Assembly: GCA_964643145.1 (NCBI GenBank)
Contig: CAZXPG010000021.1
Location: forward strand, 1 to 26,625
Direction: 5' to 3'
DNA from: CAZXPG01 sp964643145
GTDB lineage: Bacteria > Pseudomonadota > Alphaproteobacteria > Rickettsiales > Arcanibacteraceae
DNA: 26,625 nucleotides
Shown: in pieces, positions 1 to 7,420 of the stretch
How positions within the stretch are numbered: position 1 is the first letter of the stretch
How the letters are laid out: each line of letters begins with the position of its first letter
Notes under the pieces: generated by a model
What the model was told of the DNA's origin: nothing
Databases searched by the model: none
The model's input: the letters and a program-made list of their open reading frames with translations, nothing else
Made by a program: the position numbers and the translations under genes

Positions 1-127
1 ATTATTTTGAGTATATTATTACACTATGATAGGAAGCCTTTGGCTTCATATCATATAATTAACGTTATTATTAATTTAAAATAATGGCAAAAACGACGCT
101 TTTTGACATTATTTTTCAATATCATGC

Positions 128-160
128 CAGTTTTGGATAAGCAAAGCTTATCCAAAACTG
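128..160 (-). terminator. Perfect hairpin just downstream of nadA
   Basis: Two perfect 15-base arms (128-142 and 146-160) surround an AAA loop, three bases past the nadA stop codon. The position fits a nadA transcription terminator, but there is no clear U-tract after the stem on the minus strand, so it could instead be an RNA 3'-end stabilising stem. Confidence 0.6.
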
Positions 161-163
161 AGG

Positions 164-1162
164 TTACGATAGTTCCAGCATCTTCGTGAGCGATGCCTTG
201 GCAGGCTCACGGAGATGCGGTGGGATATCAATAGTAGGGCTTTGGTTTTTCATGCAGAGATAGAGCTTCTCCAGCGTGTTCAGCTTCATATAGGGGCAGC
301 TATTACACGAGGCGCAAGCACCATCGGAAATGCCAGGCACTTCATGGAAGATGCTTTCAGGCGATTTCTGCCGCATCTGGTGGATAATACCAGGTTCGGT
401 GAGTACGATAAACTCTGTCCCTGGGTGTTGTGTCACAAATTGCAGCAGGGATGAGGTTGAGCCGATATGATAGGCATGGCGTAGTAGCGTTTCCGGGCAT
501 TCTGGGTGGGCAATCACATGGGCGTGTGGGTGGAGGGTTTTCAGTTTAATCAGTGCCCGTTCAGAAAATTGCTCATGGACAATACAGCTTCCATCCCATA
601 GTAACATTTTTCGCCCAGTTTTTTTCTGTAAATAGGCTCCCAAATGTTTATCCGGTGAAAATAAAATTGGCCTATCTGCTGGAATCTGGCGGATAATACG
701 TTCAGCGTTAGAGGAAGTAACAATAATATCAGATAGTGCCTTCACTTCCGCAGAACAATTAATATAGGTCAGTGCCAGATGATCGGGGTGTTGTTCGCGG
801 AAACGCCTAAAAGCTTCTGGTTTACACGAACTCTCCAGTGAACAGCCTGCCTGCATATCGGGTAGTAATACCAATTTTTCGGGGCTGAGGATTTTGGCAA
901 CTTCCGCCATAAATTTGACACCACAAAAGACAATTACATCCGCGTCGGTTGCAGCCGCTTTACGGGAAAGATCAAGCGAATCTCCTACAAAATCGGCAAT
1001 ATCCTGCAACTCTGCATCCTGATAATAATGTGCCAGGATAACAGCATTCATATGTTGCTTCAAATGCCTGATTTCCTGCTCAAGGTTAACAGGCAAGGAG
1101 TGTGGGTGGGGGCGCGATGAAGAGGCAGCCACGTCCAGTGATGAATCGTTCATTCGGGTCAT
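164..1162 (-). CDS. nadA: Quinolinate synthase NadA
   Basis: NadA condenses iminoaspartate with dihydroxyacetone phosphate to make quinolinate in de novo NAD synthesis. It is a cytoplasmic 4Fe-4S enzyme. The 332-residue protein has the family's three cluster cysteines in recognisable settings: C107 in QAGCSLESSC, C222 in HPECPE and C289 in CNSCPYMKLN. The early motif AHYYQDAELQDIADFVGDS (residues 44-62) is also typical. The first 25 residues are a low-complexity lead; ATG 1162 is used, and ATG 1153 is an alternative. nadB and nadC are not adjacent, so the gene appears to stand alone. A perfect hairpin follows the stop, and a repeated decamer lies at and upstream of the start. No oddity in length or motifs was seen. 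Confidence 0.97.
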   Translation of the reverse strand: MTRMNDSSLDVAASSSRPHPHSLPVNLEQEIRHLKQHMNAVILAHYYQDAELQDIADFVGDSLDLSRKAAATDADVIVFCGVKFMAEVAKILSPEKLVLLPDMQAGCSLESSCKPEAFRRFREQHPDHLALTYINCSAEVKALSDIIVTSSNAERIIRQIPADRPILFSPDKHLGAYLQKKTGRKMLLWDGSCIVHEQFSERALIKLKTLHPHAHVIAHPECPETLLRHAYHIGSTSSLLQFVTQHPGTEFIVLTEPGIIHQMRQKSPESIFHEVPGISDGACASCNSCPYMKLNTLEKLYLCMKNQSPTIDIPPHLREPAKASLTKMLELS

Positions 1163-1190
1163 TAACTATAGTATTAATAAATTAACTATA
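1161..1190. repeat. Repeated decamer at the nadA start
   Basis: The decamer ATTAACTATA occurs at 1161-1170 and again at 1181-1190, exactly 20 bp apart (about two helical turns). On the minus strand the upstream copy supplies a TATAGT that could serve as a -10 box for nadA. The spacing also suits a dimeric regulator; both readings are inference. Confidence 0.4.
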
Positions 1191-1320
1191 TCGTACACTA
1201 AACACTCATACATACCAGAACCATAACAAGAAAGCAATCCTGATTCCACAAAAGGGGCGATTAGACGGTAATTTAACCGTACTGAACTATACGCTGCCCC
1301 CACCCAACAGTGTGGTTCAA

Positions 1321-1941
1321 TTAAACAAAATAGTGGATAGAGGATAACAGGCTTTTCACCAGCACTATAATAGCCGTTGAAATAATGCTGGTAGCCATTA
1401 TGCCTGCAATAATGCCCATGATAATCACCAGCCCATCACCTTCCACCAAGCCAAGCGCAATAATACACAGGGAAATACCTGGCAGAAAATTGCCAAAAGG
1501 AATGGGCATGGCAAGAATCCAGCCGAGTATCATAAAGGCTAAGCCAATAAAGCGTTCAGCCAAAGGAGATAACATAAACGAGAAGCGCGGTTTTACGAAG
1601 AACTCTATTTTCCGTAGAATTGGAATCGTCTTTTTCAGGATAAAGGCCAGTTTTTTCTGCGAGAAGCGATAGCTAGATATTTTCTGTGGCAGCCAGGGGG
1701 TGCGTTGCCCCAGCATCATTTGCAGGCCAAAAATAATGATGGGGGCACCGGTGATGGAGGAAAATCCTGGAATGCCAGGAAGAGGCAGTGAATTGGGCAA
1801 GGCAAAAAGCAGTACTGCCAGGCCAAACACGCGTTCACCCAATGTGTGGATAAACTCGCCTATGGTAACATTGTCATTGGTTTCTGCATTATGAATGATG
1901 GTGTTAATAATATCTGTCGTACGTTTTTTGACGGGGCGCAT
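1321..1941 (-). CDS. exoD: ExoD-family membrane protein
   Basis: This 206-residue protein has the ExoD-family layout: a short polar N-terminus, an amphipathic stretch containing FALPNSLPLPGIPGFSSITG (about residues 46-65), and hydrophobic segments near 66-76, 130-150 and 153-195. The proline- and glycine-rich segment and the GNFLPGISLCIIALGL stretch (about 149-164) are family hallmarks. ExoD was first linked to exopolysaccharide synthesis and alkali tolerance in rhizobia, but its biochemical role is unknown. It is an inner-membrane protein. The start ATG 1941 gives the usual family length. It lies upstream of nadA on the same strand with a gap of about 160 bp, so co-transcription is uncertain. 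Confidence 0.85.
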   Translation of the reverse strand: MRPVKKRTTDIINTIIHNAETNDNVTIGEFIHTLGERVFGLAVLLFALPNSLPLPGIPGFSSITGAPIIIFGLQMMLGQRTPWLPQKISSYRFSQKKLAFILKKTIPILRKIEFFVKPRFSFMLSPLAERFIGLAFMILGWILAMPIPFGNFLPGISLCIIALGLVEGDGLVIIMGIIAGIMATSIISTAIIVLVKSLLSSIHYFV

Positions 1942-2178
1942 ACTAATAGCAATCCTTCTGTTCGTAAAGGGCTATGATAGCTGCTGTTGCCTTGTTTAGC
2001 AATAACCCTTTCCAGAAGTTTTGTATTCACTGCCCAGCCAACGCTTCCATCAACAAGGTTATATACAAGTTTTATACAGTTCCGTGTAAGGAGTGATACA
2101 GTATCTATACGGCAAAGATTTTATCACTCTATTGCTGCCTGAGTTCATGCTTGCAGAGTGGTTTTGTCTGATACCATG

Positions 2179-2218
2179 CTATGGTTTTCCTGATGCGAAA
2201 ACAGGAGGAAAACCATAG
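2179..2218. repeat. Inverted repeat with 13-bp perfect arms
   Basis: CTATGGTTTTCCT at 2179-2191 is repeated in inverse at 2206-2218, separated by 14 bases. It could be an RNA hairpin or a protein-binding dyad upstream of the oxygenase gene. There is no U-tract directly after it on either strand. Confidence 0.5.
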
Positions 2219-2258
2219 TACTACATGCTGGATGGCAGTAATTTCTAAGGTTTAAGCA

Positions 2259-2287
2259 AAAGCTGTTAACATTGAGTTAACAGCTTT
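2259..2287 (+). promoter_or_regulatory. 12-bp palindrome in the leader of the oxygenase gene
   Basis: AAAGCTGTTAAC (2259-2270), a 5-base loop and GTTAACAGCTTT (2276-2287) form a perfect stem that ends 20 bases before the ATG at 2308. The position suggests an operator or a translation-modulating hairpin in the 5' leader. The protein or signal that would act on it is unknown. Confidence 0.45.
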
Positions 2288-2307
2288 CGTAAGGGTAGTA
2301 TCGGCTT

Positions 2308-3435
2308 ATGTTACAGACACCACAGTATCTATCACCAGGTGATAGTGCTCCCGCCTTTATGGGAAAAGACCAGGCAGGTAATGACTGTATCCTCTATGGT
2401 ATGGCAGGCACACCGGTGATGCTGCTGTTTTTTCCTAATATACATATTGAGAAATATCGGGAGTTGCTGATAGCAATGACGGCGCGCTATGCAGCTTTCA
2501 CGCAGGCAGGGGCAGAGATTATGGCGATTACTCTGAATACTCATGACGAGATGGTTGCCTTTGCCACACAGCATATGATACCTTTTCCATTGTTATCGGT
2601 AACACAGCTTGTCAGCCGCCAGGGAAAAGAACTACATGTACTGCGCGAATATAACATCATCCAGCCTGCAATAACCGACACCGGCAAATGGCATTTTATC
2701 CCCACTATTATGCTGATAGATTATAATTCCCGTATTCGCAAATATTATTCCTTGGCAATGTCTTTTCCTACAGTCGATGGCCTGCTTGCTGATATTAATA
2801 GCCTGATGCCGCGTCGTGAAACCCGTGTAGTGCATTCGCAGGCACCGGTGCTTTTTATTGATAATGTGCTTAGCAACGAGGAATGTCAGACACTGATACA
2901 TGTATGGGATGAGCAGGGGAATGTAGATTCGGGTTCAATGAAAACCATTGATGGAAAGACCGTAGGTGTATATAATTATGATACTAAAATCCGGCGTGAC
3001 CATTTTATTAAAGACACGGCACTGCTCCAGTCGCTTGATGTTATTATGCGCCGCCGTATATTTCCGCAGATTAAAAAGGCCTTCAATTTTGAATGTACCC
3101 GAAGGGAAGACTATAAAATAGCCTGTTATGATGCCGGGCGTGGGGGCTATTTCCGTAAGCACCGTGATAATACCACGGCAGGGACAGCGCATCGTATATG
3201 GGCAATGTCGCTTAATTTGAACGCGGATGCATATGAAGGGGGATATGTGCGCTTCCCTGAATATAGCGACTATTGTTATAAGCCCCACACAGGCTCGGCG
3301 TTAATTTTTTCTGGCAGCATGATGCATGAGGCCACCGATGTATATAATGGCAAACGTTTTGTGTTGCTGCAATTTTTCTACGGGGAAGCGCAGGCCAGGG
3401 TTCGGCGGGAGAACAGCCATTTACTGGTGGGATAA
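2308..3435 (+). CDS. Redoxin-like / 2-oxoglutarate Fe(II) oxygenase fusion
   Basis: This is a two-domain protein of 375 residues. Residues 5-165 follow a peroxiredoxin (AhpC/TSA) fold pattern: the PGDSAPAF start, the VMLLFFPN strand, then the IPTIMLIDYNSRI strand. The usual peroxidatic cysteine after FFP is absent (PNIHIEKY), so peroxidase activity is doubtful. Residues 180-360 match the prolyl 4-hydroxylase-like 2OG-Fe(II) oxygenase domain. The expected iron ligands are H285 and D287 in KHRDN and H340 in MMHEATDV, and R350 is a likely 2-oxoglutarate ligand. The substrate is unknown; hydroxylation of a protein or small molecule is inferred. No signal peptide is seen, so it is probably cytoplasmic. 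The stop lies 3 bases before the kinase start, so the gene is very likely in an operon with the two-component pair. Confidence 0.85.
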   Translation: MLQTPQYLSPGDSAPAFMGKDQAGNDCILYGMAGTPVMLLFFPNIHIEKYRELLIAMTARYAAFTQAGAEIMAITLNTHDEMVAFATQHMIPFPLLSVTQLVSRQGKELHVLREYNIIQPAITDTGKWHFIPTIMLIDYNSRIRKYYSLAMSFPTVDGLLADINSLMPRRETRVVHSQAPVLFIDNVLSNEECQTLIHVWDEQGNVDSGSMKTIDGKTVGVYNYDTKIRRDHFIKDTALLQSLDVIMRRRIFPQIKKAFNFECTRREDYKIACYDAGRGGYFRKHRDNTTAGTAHRIWAMSLNLNADAYEGGYVRFPEYSDYCYKPHTGSALIFSGSMMHEATDVYNGKRFVLLQFFYGEAQARVRRENSHLLVG

Positions 3436-3438
3436 GCC

Positions 3439-4980
3439 ATGTTTGTAAGTTCTGGCCACAGCGTTAATAGAAGGTGGGCAGAGTGGTTGCCGTTCCTGCA
3501 TAGCGCATGGGGTTTCTGCATTACGACATTGTTTTCAACCTTCGCCGGAATGGTTGTCTATGTTTTAGAGAAAATCACCTATGAGAATTTCTCCAATTTA
3601 TCGGTCGTATTTCTTATCCCCATTCTGTATAGTGCCATTTATTATGGTACGGTGCTGGCTATCTATAGCAGTATCATTTCCTGTTTTGTGTTTGATTATT
3701 TTTTTATCCCTCCTTTCTTCACGCTCACGCAAGGTGTAGATAATTTTATCAAATTCTGTGTGTTCCTGATTGCTGCTGTTATCACCAGCCTGCTGGCGGG
3801 GAAAGTGCGTTCTTATGCGTTGGCACTCAAAGAGAAAGAGCGGAAGATATCCCTGCTCTATGAACTCGGTGAGTTATTGGCAGCCGCTTCCACTACAAGG
3901 CAGGTGGTGGAAAGTGCCAGGCAGTTTATCAGCGATTCACTCCATCTTAATATCCAGATTATTATGGTGGAGGAGGCAGACAGGCAATGGCCCGTAGATT
4001 TGGCAGGTGATGATAAGGCTGCTTTGCACCATGCGTTGGCGCATGGGGTGGCAACAGGTAGGTTCATGCCATTGTTTGATATGGTGCCAGCAACCTATAT
4101 TCCGCTCAAAACCGGTGCTACCCTGTGGGGAGTAATGCGGGTTATGAACCTGAGCCGTAAGACATTAGAAACTTATATGGATAGTGTGGCAGCCCAACTG
4201 GCCGTGGGGATAGAACGGATGTGCCTCTATGAAGCCAAAGAAAAGGTGATGATTGAGAAGGAACGGGAAGCGTTGCGCTCGGCCCTGCTTTCCTCTATTT
4301 CACATGATCTCAAAACCCCACTTGCTGCCATTATGGGAGCGGCTTCCATGTTGAAACTGCGCGATATTCAACTGCCCCAGGCGCATTACATCATGCTGGT
4401 GAATACCATTGAAGATGAATCGGCGCGCCTGCACCGTTTTATTGTCAATTTGCTTGAAATTACCAAGCTGGAATCGGGCAATATCCTGCCAAGTTGTGAG
4501 CCGGTGAATCTTGATGATATTGTTGATGCTACCTTAAAACGTTTGCGGGTGCGTCTGGAGCATCACGTGGTTCAGCTTGAAATTCCTGAACGATTGCCGC
4601 TGGTTAATCTCGATTCCTCATTAATGCAGCATGTATTTATGAATTTACTGGATAATGCCGTTAAATATTCGGAAGCGGGTAGTACTATTATTATCCGTGG
4701 TTATATAGATGACGGTAATATGGTGATTGAAGTTGAAGATGAAGGGCAGGGCGTGTCCGCAACTGATCTTGAGAAAGTATTTGATAAGTTTTATCGCGTC
4801 TATCGCCAGGATAGCCAGGCCGCAGGCACAGGGCTTGGGCTTGCTATTTGTCAGAGTATTGTGAATGTGCATGAAGGGCGGATTTTCCTACAGGATACCA
4901 CGAAAGGGCGAGGTGTGAAAGCCTGTATCCTGTTTCCGATAAGTCGTCTTTCCCGGCCCGTTATGGAGGAATGTGCATGA
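3439..4980 (+). CDS. kdpD: KdpD-type sensor histidine kinase lacking the N-terminal KdpD/Usp region
   Basis: This 513-residue membrane histidine kinase has four hydrophobic segments at about 23-42, 54-70, 72-91 and 103-121 (DUF4118/KdpD transmembrane type). A GAF-like region follows (about 140-260), then a HisKA domain with phospho-acceptor H289 in SSISHDLKTP. The HATPase domain has N402/N406 in FMNLLDNAVKY, D434 in EDEGQG and GTGLGL at 463-468. Compared with classical KdpD (about 900 residues), the N-terminal KdpD and universal-stress domains are absent. No kdpFABC potassium-pump genes are in the window, so the signal and targets may differ. It starts 3 bases after the oxygenase stop and overlaps the regulator by 4 bases (ATGA). 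The kdpD name reflects family similarity only. Confidence 0.88.
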   Translation: MFVSSGHSVNRRWAEWLPFLHSAWGFCITTLFSTFAGMVVYVLEKITYENFSNLSVVFLIPILYSAIYYGTVLAIYSSIISCFVFDYFFIPPFFTLTQGVDNFIKFCVFLIAAVITSLLAGKVRSYALALKEKERKISLLYELGELLAAASTTRQVVESARQFISDSLHLNIQIIMVEEADRQWPVDLAGDDKAALHHALAHGVATGRFMPLFDMVPATYIPLKTGATLWGVMRVMNLSRKTLETYMDSVAAQLAVGIERMCLYEAKEKVMIEKEREALRSALLSSISHDLKTPLAAIMGAASMLKLRDIQLPQAHYIMLVNTIEDESARLHRFIVNLLEITKLESGNILPSCEPVNLDDIVDATLKRLRVRLEHHVVQLEIPERLPLVNLDSSLMQHVFMNLLDNAVKYSEAGSTIIIRGYIDDGNMVIEVEDEGQGVSATDLEKVFDKFYRVYRQDSQAAGTGLGLAICQSIVNVHEGRIFLQDTTKGRGVKACILFPISRLSRPVMEECA

Positions 4981-5681
4981 ATAAGATTGCCACAAAAGTG
5001 TTGGTGGTGGATGATGAACCCCAATTACGGAAAATGCTCGCTATTGGCTTAACCAGCTATGACTACCAGCCGATTGAAGCCGTAAATGGCAAAGAGGCAC
5101 TGAAAATGGCCGTGGTTGCTAGGCCAGATATCATCATTCTGGATTTAGGCTTGCCGGATATAGCAGGAACTGAGGTTATCAGGCAGATTCGCGAATGGTC
5201 TAAAATACCCATTATCGTGTTATCAGTACGTGCGGATGAATCCGATAAAATTGAAGCCTTTGATTGTGGTGCCAATGATTATGTCACCAAACCTTTTGGC
5301 GTGGGGGAACTGATGGCACGGATACGCGCTTCACTACGTGATCATATCGCTGCTGAAACGGCAAGCCCTGTGTTTTCCGTCGGCGATTTACGAGTGGATG
5401 TGCTGAAACATGAGGTAACATTGCGTGGTAAACGTATTAAGCTCTCACCCAAAGAATATACGTTGCTACGCGTGTTGATTACTAATGCTGGACGCGTCAT
5501 TACCCATAAGCAATTGATGAAAGAGGTCTGGGGGCAGGCCTATAGTGATAGTGATAACCAGTATCTACGTATTTATATCCGCCAACTGCGCCAGAAGCTG
5601 GAAATTGACCGCCAGCGTGACCAGTATATCCATAACGAGCAAGGAATAGGCTACCGTTTAGAGGAACCGTATAGTAGCTGA
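4977..5681 (+). CDS. kdpE: KdpE-like OmpR-family response regulator
   Basis: A 234-residue response regulator. The receiver domain (about 7-120) has the acidic pair D12/D13, phospho-acceptor D56 in LDLGLPD, S83 and K105 in YVTKPFG. A C-terminal OmpR/PhoB winged helix (about 132-230) contains LSPKEYTLLRVL and ends with GIGYRLEEP. The start ATG 4977 is preferred over the in-frame ATG at 4971 because the GGAGG at 4964-4968 is then correctly spaced. The start also overlaps the kinase stop as ATGA, which implies translational coupling. It should act as the cognate regulator of the upstream kinase. Its target promoters are unknown; the palindromes before the oxygenase gene are candidates by position only. 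Confidence 0.92.
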   Translation: MNKIATKVLVVDDEPQLRKMLAIGLTSYDYQPIEAVNGKEALKMAVVARPDIIILDLGLPDIAGTEVIRQIREWSKIPIIVLSVRADESDKIEAFDCGANDYVTKPFGVGELMARIRASLRDHIAAETASPVFSVGDLRVDVLKHEVTLRGKRIKLSPKEYTLLRVLITNAGRVITHKQLMKEVWGQAYSDSDNQYLRIYIRQLRQKLEIDRQRDQYIHNEQGIGYRLEEPYSS

Positions 5682-5707
5682 TCCTGGTGCTGACTAGGCC
5701 ACTTCCC

Positions 5708-6745
5708 TTACAAACCTGCCACTTCTTGACTGCGTTTCTTCGATTTTTTCTGAGCCGTGCTATAGGTTTTTGCTTTTTTACCTTTATGCTTATCGTTGTT
5801 GGCCACCTGCTTATAAGATTTTATTTTAAGCCGTTGTTTTTTGCTAACTTTATGGATGGGTGTGGCCTCCTTTGCAGTGGCAATCTCTTCATTAGAAGCA
5901 GATTTTCCCAGGAAACGGTCGAGTAGTTTGACCATTTGTGCATCGCGAGACCTGGCCGTTTCGCCCCCCATCACAACAGCAACAAGTTTAGTATCACCAC
6001 GCACGACAGAACTGACCAGATTGAACCCTGAAGCGTTGACAAAGCCGGTTTTTAAGCCATCACAGCCAGGATAGTTGCTGGTCAGGCGGTTATGCCCCTG
6101 GTAGGTACGGCCTTGGTAGGTGAAGCTGGTACGGGAAAAAAGTGGGTAATATTCAGGGTAGTCACGCCGCAAGGCAATCGCCAAGCGAGCAAGATCATAG
6201 GCGGTGGTCTTCTGTTCGCTGTTCGGAAGGCCAGAAGCATTGCGGAATATGGTATGTGCCATGCCTAACTGTTTGGCGCGTAATGTCATTTTATCAGCAA
6301 AGGCAGATTCACTTCCACCCACTTCTTCCGCAAGAGCTACGGCTGAATCATTCGCAGAACGGACAATCAGGCTTAAAATAGCTTCGCGCACGGAAATTTT
6401 TTGCCCTTTGCGGAAACCCATATTCATACGTGGTTGGGAAGCCGCAAAAGCGGAGACGGTAATAATATCATCCATATGCAGCCTACCCTGTTTGATGGCC
6501 TCAAAAGTGAGATATAGCGTCATCATTTTGGTTAAGGAAGCGGGATAGCGATATTTATCGGCATTTTCCTGATGGAGGACATTGCCCGTTTCGGCATTAA
6601 CCACCAGTGCCGCATAGCGAGGATTTGATGCAGCACCTTTAGCAAAAGCAGCCGGTGCCAGCCCCATACATAGGGCAACACAGAGGTACAGATAGAAAAA
6701 AACATTGGTGTGAAGGGTAATAAAACCTTTTCTGCTTTGTTCCAT
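5708..6745 (-). CDS. D-alanyl-D-alanine carboxypeptidase (PBP5-type, S11 family)
   Basis: This is a periplasmic serine peptidase that trims the terminal D-alanine from peptidoglycan pentapeptides. The 345-residue protein has the three penicillin-binding motifs: S70-x-x-K73 in PASLTKMM, S130-A-N132 in VRSANDSAV and K232-T-G in DGLKTGF. Residues 1-36 form a signal peptide ending near APAAFA. The C-terminal 60 residues are very rich in lysine, which could mediate binding to the membrane or cell wall in place of the usual amphipathic anchor. The start ATG 6745 is chosen over ATG 6784 because GAGGAGGT sits just upstream with good spacing. The gene converges with the kdpE-like gene with a 26-base gap. 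Confidence 0.93.
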   Translation of the reverse strand: MEQSRKGFITLHTNVFFYLYLCVALCMGLAPAAFAKGAASNPRYAALVVNAETGNVLHQENADKYRYPASLTKMMTLYLTFEAIKQGRLHMDDIITVSAFAASQPRMNMGFRKGQKISVREAILSLIVRSANDSAVALAEEVGGSESAFADKMTLRAKQLGMAHTIFRNASGLPNSEQKTTAYDLARLAIALRRDYPEYYPLFSRTSFTYQGRTYQGHNRLTSNYPGCDGLKTGFVNASGFNLVSSVVRGDTKLVAVVMGGETARSRDAQMVKLLDRFLGKSASNEEIATAKEATPIHKVSKKQRLKIKSYKQVANNDKHKGKKAKTYSTAQKKSKKRSQEVAGL

Positions 6746-6878
6746 GGCCGTTACCTCCTCGTTGATTGCGGCAATATTTGTCAATATTGTAACTAAAAGG
6801 AAAATGTATAACGGACTTATCTAAAAAAACAAGGCTTAAAGGCATTATTTTTAGGATCATACCGTGTTTTTAATCGGC

Positions 6879-6909
6879 GGCAGTTTTACATAATCGCAGT
6901 TTTACATAA
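6879..6909. repeat. Tandem repeat of a 14-base unit
   Basis: GCAGTTTTACATAA occurs at 6880-6893 and again at 6896-6909, a 16-bp period. It is AT-rich and lies 50 bp before the plus-strand terminator-like hairpin. It may be part of a promoter region or a regulator site; its function is unknown. Confidence 0.5.
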
Positions 6910-6959
6910 AACACAACTACCCATTATCCATAATGGTGCATAATAATGAATAAATCATT

Positions 6960-6986
6960 AATAGCCTCACCTAAGAGGCTATTTTT
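6960..6986 (+). terminator. Rho-independent terminator on the plus strand
   Basis: AATAGCCTC (6960-6968) pairs with GAGGCTATT (6975-6983) around a 6-base loop and is followed by Ts to 6986. This is a canonical intrinsic terminator read on the plus strand. No plus-strand gene precedes it within 1.2 kb, so it may end an unannotated small RNA or catch readthrough from the kdpE side. Confidence 0.7.
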
Positions 6987-7094
6987 CCGGATGTGGCTGG
7001 ACAAGGTGAGATATCTCTGGAGTACAGAGTACCACATAGCTATTGAAATTGCTAGGTTTTTTGGATGGATTTGGACGTAGTTGTCCTGTAGTTT

Positions 7095-7113
7095 TGGTGA
7101 CCCCTACGGAATC
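7095..7113. other. Left attachment site (att direct repeat)
   Basis: TGGTGACCCCTACGG at 7095-7109 is identical to 18580-18594, which is the 3' end of tRNA-Glu including the encoded CCA. AATC then follows in both copies, offset by one base. Together with a tyrosine integrase beside the tRNA copy, this marks the distal end of an integrated element of about 11.5 kb. Confidence 0.85.
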
Positions 7114-7167
7114 AAAACTGGTGATATAGTGCATTGATATATAACAATTATTACAAGCATCATGCCT

Positions 7168-7211
7168 AAACATGCTGTCATCCATGCTGCCAAAAAACGC
7201 GGTTGCAGGCG
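7168..7211. repeat. Left copy of the island-end repeat
   Basis: AAACATGCTGTCAT (7168-7181) and GGTTGCAGGCG (7201-7211) both recur, in the same order and orientation, at the right end of the island (18455-18468 and 18476-18486). They may be integrase or excisionase arm-type sites, or traces of an older tandem element. Confidence 0.6.
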
Positions 7212-7320
7212 GTTATCCACGGTTATAGGCGAACACAAAATACCACGCTGCAATGTGGTGACGGATTCAGGACTCCAACTGGTGTTGGCACATTCAGGCC
7301 TTGTTCCCATTAGGCCATAT

Positions 7321-7360
7321 CCGATTTTACCCGATTCTGCCCGATTATATCCGATTCTCT
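7321..7360. repeat. Four phased 10-bp direct repeats (CCGATTNTNN)
   Basis: Four consecutive 10-bp units begin with CCGATT at 7321, 7331, 7341 and 7351; a degenerate ACGATA follows at 7361. The period is close to one helical turn, so a protein bound to all units would sit on one face of the DNA. The units are too short for a CRISPR array. Integrase arm sites or iterons are possible; neither is shown. Confidence 0.85.
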
Positions 7361-7369
7361 ACGATAGCG

Positions 7370-7402
7370 CATGATGCATAGGAAAGGGCTTTATGCATCA
7401 TG
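7370..7402. repeat. Palindrome with 11-bp perfect arms
   Basis: CATGATGCATA (7370-7380) and TATGCATCATG (7392-7402) flank an 11-base spacer. It lies 18 bases past the HNH gene stop, so it may form an RNA 3' end for that gene, but no U-tract follows. It could also belong to the recombination site. Confidence 0.6.
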
Positions 7403-7420
7403 GTTAAACGAACCAAAAAC

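Larger units (their letters stand above)
1942..2307. other. 366-bp gene-free region with three inverted repeats
   Basis: This is the divergent gap between the exoD-family gene and the redoxin-oxygenase gene. I found no coding sequence in it. It holds three inverted repeats: GAGTGATA with its complement (2091-2098 / 2122-2129), 13-bp arms at 2179-2191 / 2206-2218, and 12-bp arms at 2259-2270 / 2276-2287. No convincing promoter pair could be picked by eye. Confidence 0.6.
6746..7094. other. Gene-free junction between the core and the island
   Basis: I found no convincing gene here. The stretch holds the leader of the carboxypeptidase gene, a short tandem repeat at 6879-6909 and a plus-strand terminator-like hairpin at 6960-6986. 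It ends at the left attachment repeat. Confidence 0.6.
7114..7420. other. Gene-free left end of the island
   Basis: This stretch of about 300 bp has no supported gene. It carries the left island-end repeat, four phased 10-bp repeats (7321-7360) and an 11-bp-arm palindrome (7370-7402) before the 3' end of the HNH gene. Such a density of sites suits recombination or regulation. Confidence 0.6.

Noticed and set aside
7321..7370. Possible CRISPR array
   Set aside because: Units are 10 bp with no separate spacers, and no cas genes are present.
7162..7374. 70-codon plus-strand frame across the left island end
   Set aside because: It runs through the phased 10-bp repeats, has repeat-driven residues, no ribosome site and no recognisable domain; the sequence is better explained as repeats.
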